From the NCBI GenBank assembly GCA_025360045.1, contig JANYCY010000033.1:23171-87170 (forward strand): a stretch of 64,000 nt of DNA. The letters are read 5' to 3'. A program made the position numbers and the translations under genes. Under the pieces are notes generated by a model. That model did not search any database, was not told the DNA's origin, and saw only the letters and a list, made by a program, of their open reading frames with translations. Shown here one piece after another: positions 62,393-64,000 of this stretch. The first letter of the stretch is position 1. Each line of letters opens with the position of its first letter. The stretch comes from Janthinobacterium sp. (GTDB lineage Bacteria; Pseudomonadota; Gammaproteobacteria; Burkholderiales; Chitinibacteraceae).

Positions 62393-63682
62393 ATGCTTTG
62401 GCTACGATCTCTGATTCATTACCTAACCATGGCGGTGTTTTCTGCCTTCATTGGTGCCATTTTTAATCTGACTTATGGCCTAGCCACCGCGATAGGTCTT
62501 TTATCATGCTCGGTTCTCTATCACTTAGTTAATCTTGGCCGCTTACATCGCTGGGTAGAAGATTCGCGCGTGGATAATGTACCGAGTGGTATTTTGCTTT
62601 GGCAGGAAGTGTTTGATCGGGTTTATAACCAGGTCAGACTGCAAAGCAAGATTAAAGAGCGCCTCACCAATACGCTAGATCGCTTTACCAACGCCAGCGA
62701 AGCCTTACCCGATGGTGTGGTCATTCTGGATGAGCACGATCGAATCGAATGGTGCAATCGATCCGCCGCCCAACATATGGCGATTAATCGTGTGAGCGAT
62801 GTTTGGCAAGTGATCAGCAATATCGTTCGCCATCCATCGCTGCGAGAATACTTACGCAGCCAAGACTTTGCCCATCCTTTGGTCTTACACACCCATCGTC
62901 CACAAGAGCAGGTTTTATCCGTGCAACTCGTGCCTTTTGATTCCAGCCGTAAGCTTCTTTTATCACGCGATATTACCCAGCTAGATCGGGTACAAACTGT
63001 ACATCGCGATTTTGTTGCCAATGTCTCGCACGAGCTACGCACCCCGCTGACGGTGGTGGGCGGCTTTATCGAAACCATGATCGATATGCCAGACACCGAT
63101 GCCCACACCCGTGGCCAGCATTTACAGCTGATGTATGATCAAACTCAGCGTATGCAACGCTTGGTTGACGATTTGCTGACTCTGTCTCGACTAGAAAGCG
63201 GCCAGCAAATGCGCGAAGAAGAAGTCGATGTGCCACAGCTGATGCGCCTTTTAGCCGCCGAAGCAGAAGGCCTATCGCAAGGCCGCCATATTGTGACGAT
63301 AGGCCAGCTCGATGCGATCCGTTTAATTGGCAATCATGACGAGCTGCATTCTGCCTTTGGCAACCTTGTTTCCAACGCCATCCGCTACACGCCTAATGGT
63401 GGTGAGATCACCCTTTCGTGGAATCTAAGCTTTGAGCACGGCTTATTTAGCGTCAAAGACTCGGGCATTGGCATCTCCCCCGAACACGTCCCCCGCCTGA
63501 CCGAGCGCTTTTACCGAGTAGACCGTGGCCGCTCACGCTCCACCGGCGGCACCGGCCTTGGTTTAGCTATCGTGAAACACATTATCCAACGCCATCAAGC
63601 CCAATTACTGGTGCAATCCAAATCGGGCGAAGGCAGCGTGTTCTCAGTGAAATTCCCGCCACAGCGATTGATTAATAATTGA
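62393..63682 (+). CDS. phoR: Phosphate regulon sensor histidine kinase PhoR
   Basis: The 429-residue kinase has two N-terminal membrane segments (residues 8-25 and 28-46), a short linker, a PAS domain (GVVILDEHDRIEWCNRSAAQ near residue 108) and a HisKA domain with phospho-accepting His213 in NVSHELRTPLTVVGGF. The HATPase domain has GNLVSNAIRYTPNGG and SGIGISPEHV. TGGTGLGLAIVKHI closes the ATP pocket. The layout, with almost no periplasmic loop, matches PhoR. It phosphorylates PhoB when phosphate is scarce; signalling normally depends on PstSCAB and PhoU, not in this window. Confidence 0.94.
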   Translation: MLWLRSLIHYLTMAVFSAFIGAIFNLTYGLATAIGLLSCSVLYHLVNLGRLHRWVEDSRVDNVPSGILLWQEVFDRVYNQVRLQSKIKERLTNTLDRFTNASEALPDGVVILDEHDRIEWCNRSAAQHMAINRVSDVWQVISNIVRHPSLREYLRSQDFAHPLVLHTHRPQEQVLSVQLVPFDSSRKLLLSRDITQLDRVQTVHRDFVANVSHELRTPLTVVGGFIETMIDMPDTDAHTRGQHLQLMYDQTQRMQRLVDDLLTLSRLESGQQMREEEVDVPQLMRLLAAEAEGLSQGRHIVTIGQLDAIRLIGNHDELHSAFGNLVSNAIRYTPNGGEITLSWNLSFEHGLFSVKDSGIGISPEHVPRLTERFYRVDRGRSRSTGGTGLGLAIVKHIIQRHQAQLLVQSKSGEGSVFSVKFPPQRLINN

Positions 63683-63692
63683 TGTGATGCAG

Positions 63693-63740
63693 AGTAAACC
63701 CAGATCTTGAAACACGGAGTTTCATGGAGAACAAACAAGG
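63693..63740. repeat. R2 repeat, left arm
   Basis: AAACCCAGATCTTGAAACACGG and GGAGTTTCATGGAGAAC, directly followed by the R2-R3 linker, as at 41703. Confidence 0.7.
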
Positions 63741-63779
63741 TTTAAATTAAGCATCTTAAAACCCAGTATCCTAGATTCG

Positions 63780-64000
63780 TATCGCGGATCAAAGCACGGG
63801 GCTTAAATCTCCCCTTGAAACACGCCGGAGCGAGGAACAAGCGGGGCGGGGGATCGCTTGGGAGCGAGGCAGCGAGCCAATCCCGCCCGCCGCCGACTCG
63901 ATTGGACCGCAGCAGGGGCCTTCGTGTTTCGTGGGGTGGCCTTCTTTGGCTTCGTTTCTTGGCCACACAAGAAAGGAAGGTCCAGCGGGACGCCCGCACC
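63780..64000 (+). repeat. R3 dispersed repeat, copy d, cut by window end
   Basis: CTCCCCTTGAAACACGCCGG through GGGGATCGCTTGGGAGCGAG to GAAAGGAAGGTCCAGCGGGA; same orientation as copy a. Together with the R2 arm before it, it probably forms a compound element like that at 57000-57411. Confidence 0.8.

Overview
The window looks like chromosome of a betaproteobacterium of the order Neisseriales, close to Iodobacter, Chitinibacter or Chromobacterium. This is an inference. It rests on the gene set (trifunctional PutA, GH18 chitinase with CBM5/12 modules, ubiE-ubiJ-ubiB, phoB-phoR, a recC with no recB or recD beside it), on many chemotaxis and cyclic-di-GMP proteins, and on a high load of short palindromic repeats. 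Most of the sequence is ordinary housekeeping and accessory chromosome with no complete insertion sequence, CRISPR array or rRNA.

Layout. (1) 1-2.53 kb is the end of an integrative element: the C-terminus of a DUF927-type protein, one small unknown gene, and about 1.4 kb of mostly non-coding DNA. That DNA holds tandem 9-bp GGTCACACC units, a 38-bp inverted repeat and a small palindromic cluster. It stops at the 3' end of a tRNA-Arg(CCU) gene, a typical integration site. (2) 2.6-6 kb: lipoprotein, DUF1415, MazG-like, YaeQ and YceH genes. (3) 6.2-10.2 kb: putA with three GTTGCA sites in its own promoter. (4) 10.3-20.6 kb: three chemoreceptors, a TraB/GumN-like protein, an aldo/keto reductase, a DinB-family protein and a 2-Cys peroxiredoxin. 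(5) 20.9-26.3 kb: a frameshifted methyltransferase, a DnaQ-like exonuclease coupled to a cNMP/CBS/DUF294 protein, tRNA-Ser(GCU), and an orphan GspF-like protein. (6) 26.5-34.5 kb: recC, an RluF-like pseudouridine synthase behind a structured leader, an Hpt/HD-GYP protein, and a divergent LysR/oxidoreductase pair. (7) 34.8-39.9 kb: two periplasmic binding proteins, a GAF histidine kinase and a receiver-GGDEF protein, plausibly one signalling module. (8) 40-46.5 kb: cupin with a frameshifted GlxA-type regulator, gluconate genes gntK-gntT with a recognisable GntR operator and gntR, then murB. (9) 46.6-56 kb: chitinase, an AT-rich islet with a frameshifted lipoprotein, an exported protein and a decayed partial copy of its gene, then ppc. 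(10) 56-64 kb: a PhzF-like protein, ubiquinone genes ubiE-ubiJ-ubiB with a DUF971 gene, and phoB-phoR.

How the genes connect. Carbon flow is represented by proline oxidation, gluconate uptake and phosphorylation, chitin hydrolysis and PEP carboxylation. Sensing is represented by three chemoreceptors, PhoB/PhoR, the kinase/GGDEF set and the HD-GYP protein, so both synthesis and breakdown of cyclic-di-GMP are encoded. Three genes carry single-base frameshifts, two of them in homopolymers (C7 and T9). They could be phase-variable, decayed, or sequencing errors.

At least six dispersed repeat families were recognised by eye and are called R1 to R6 here. R3 (about 290 bp) sits inside R2 at 57.0-57.4 kb, and R6 sits inside R5 at 44.0-44.3 kb, so these repeats look mobile. 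The observations most worth following are the non-coding end of the integrative element, the structured leader of the pseudouridine synthase gene, the T9 tract in the lipoprotein gene, and the nested repeats.
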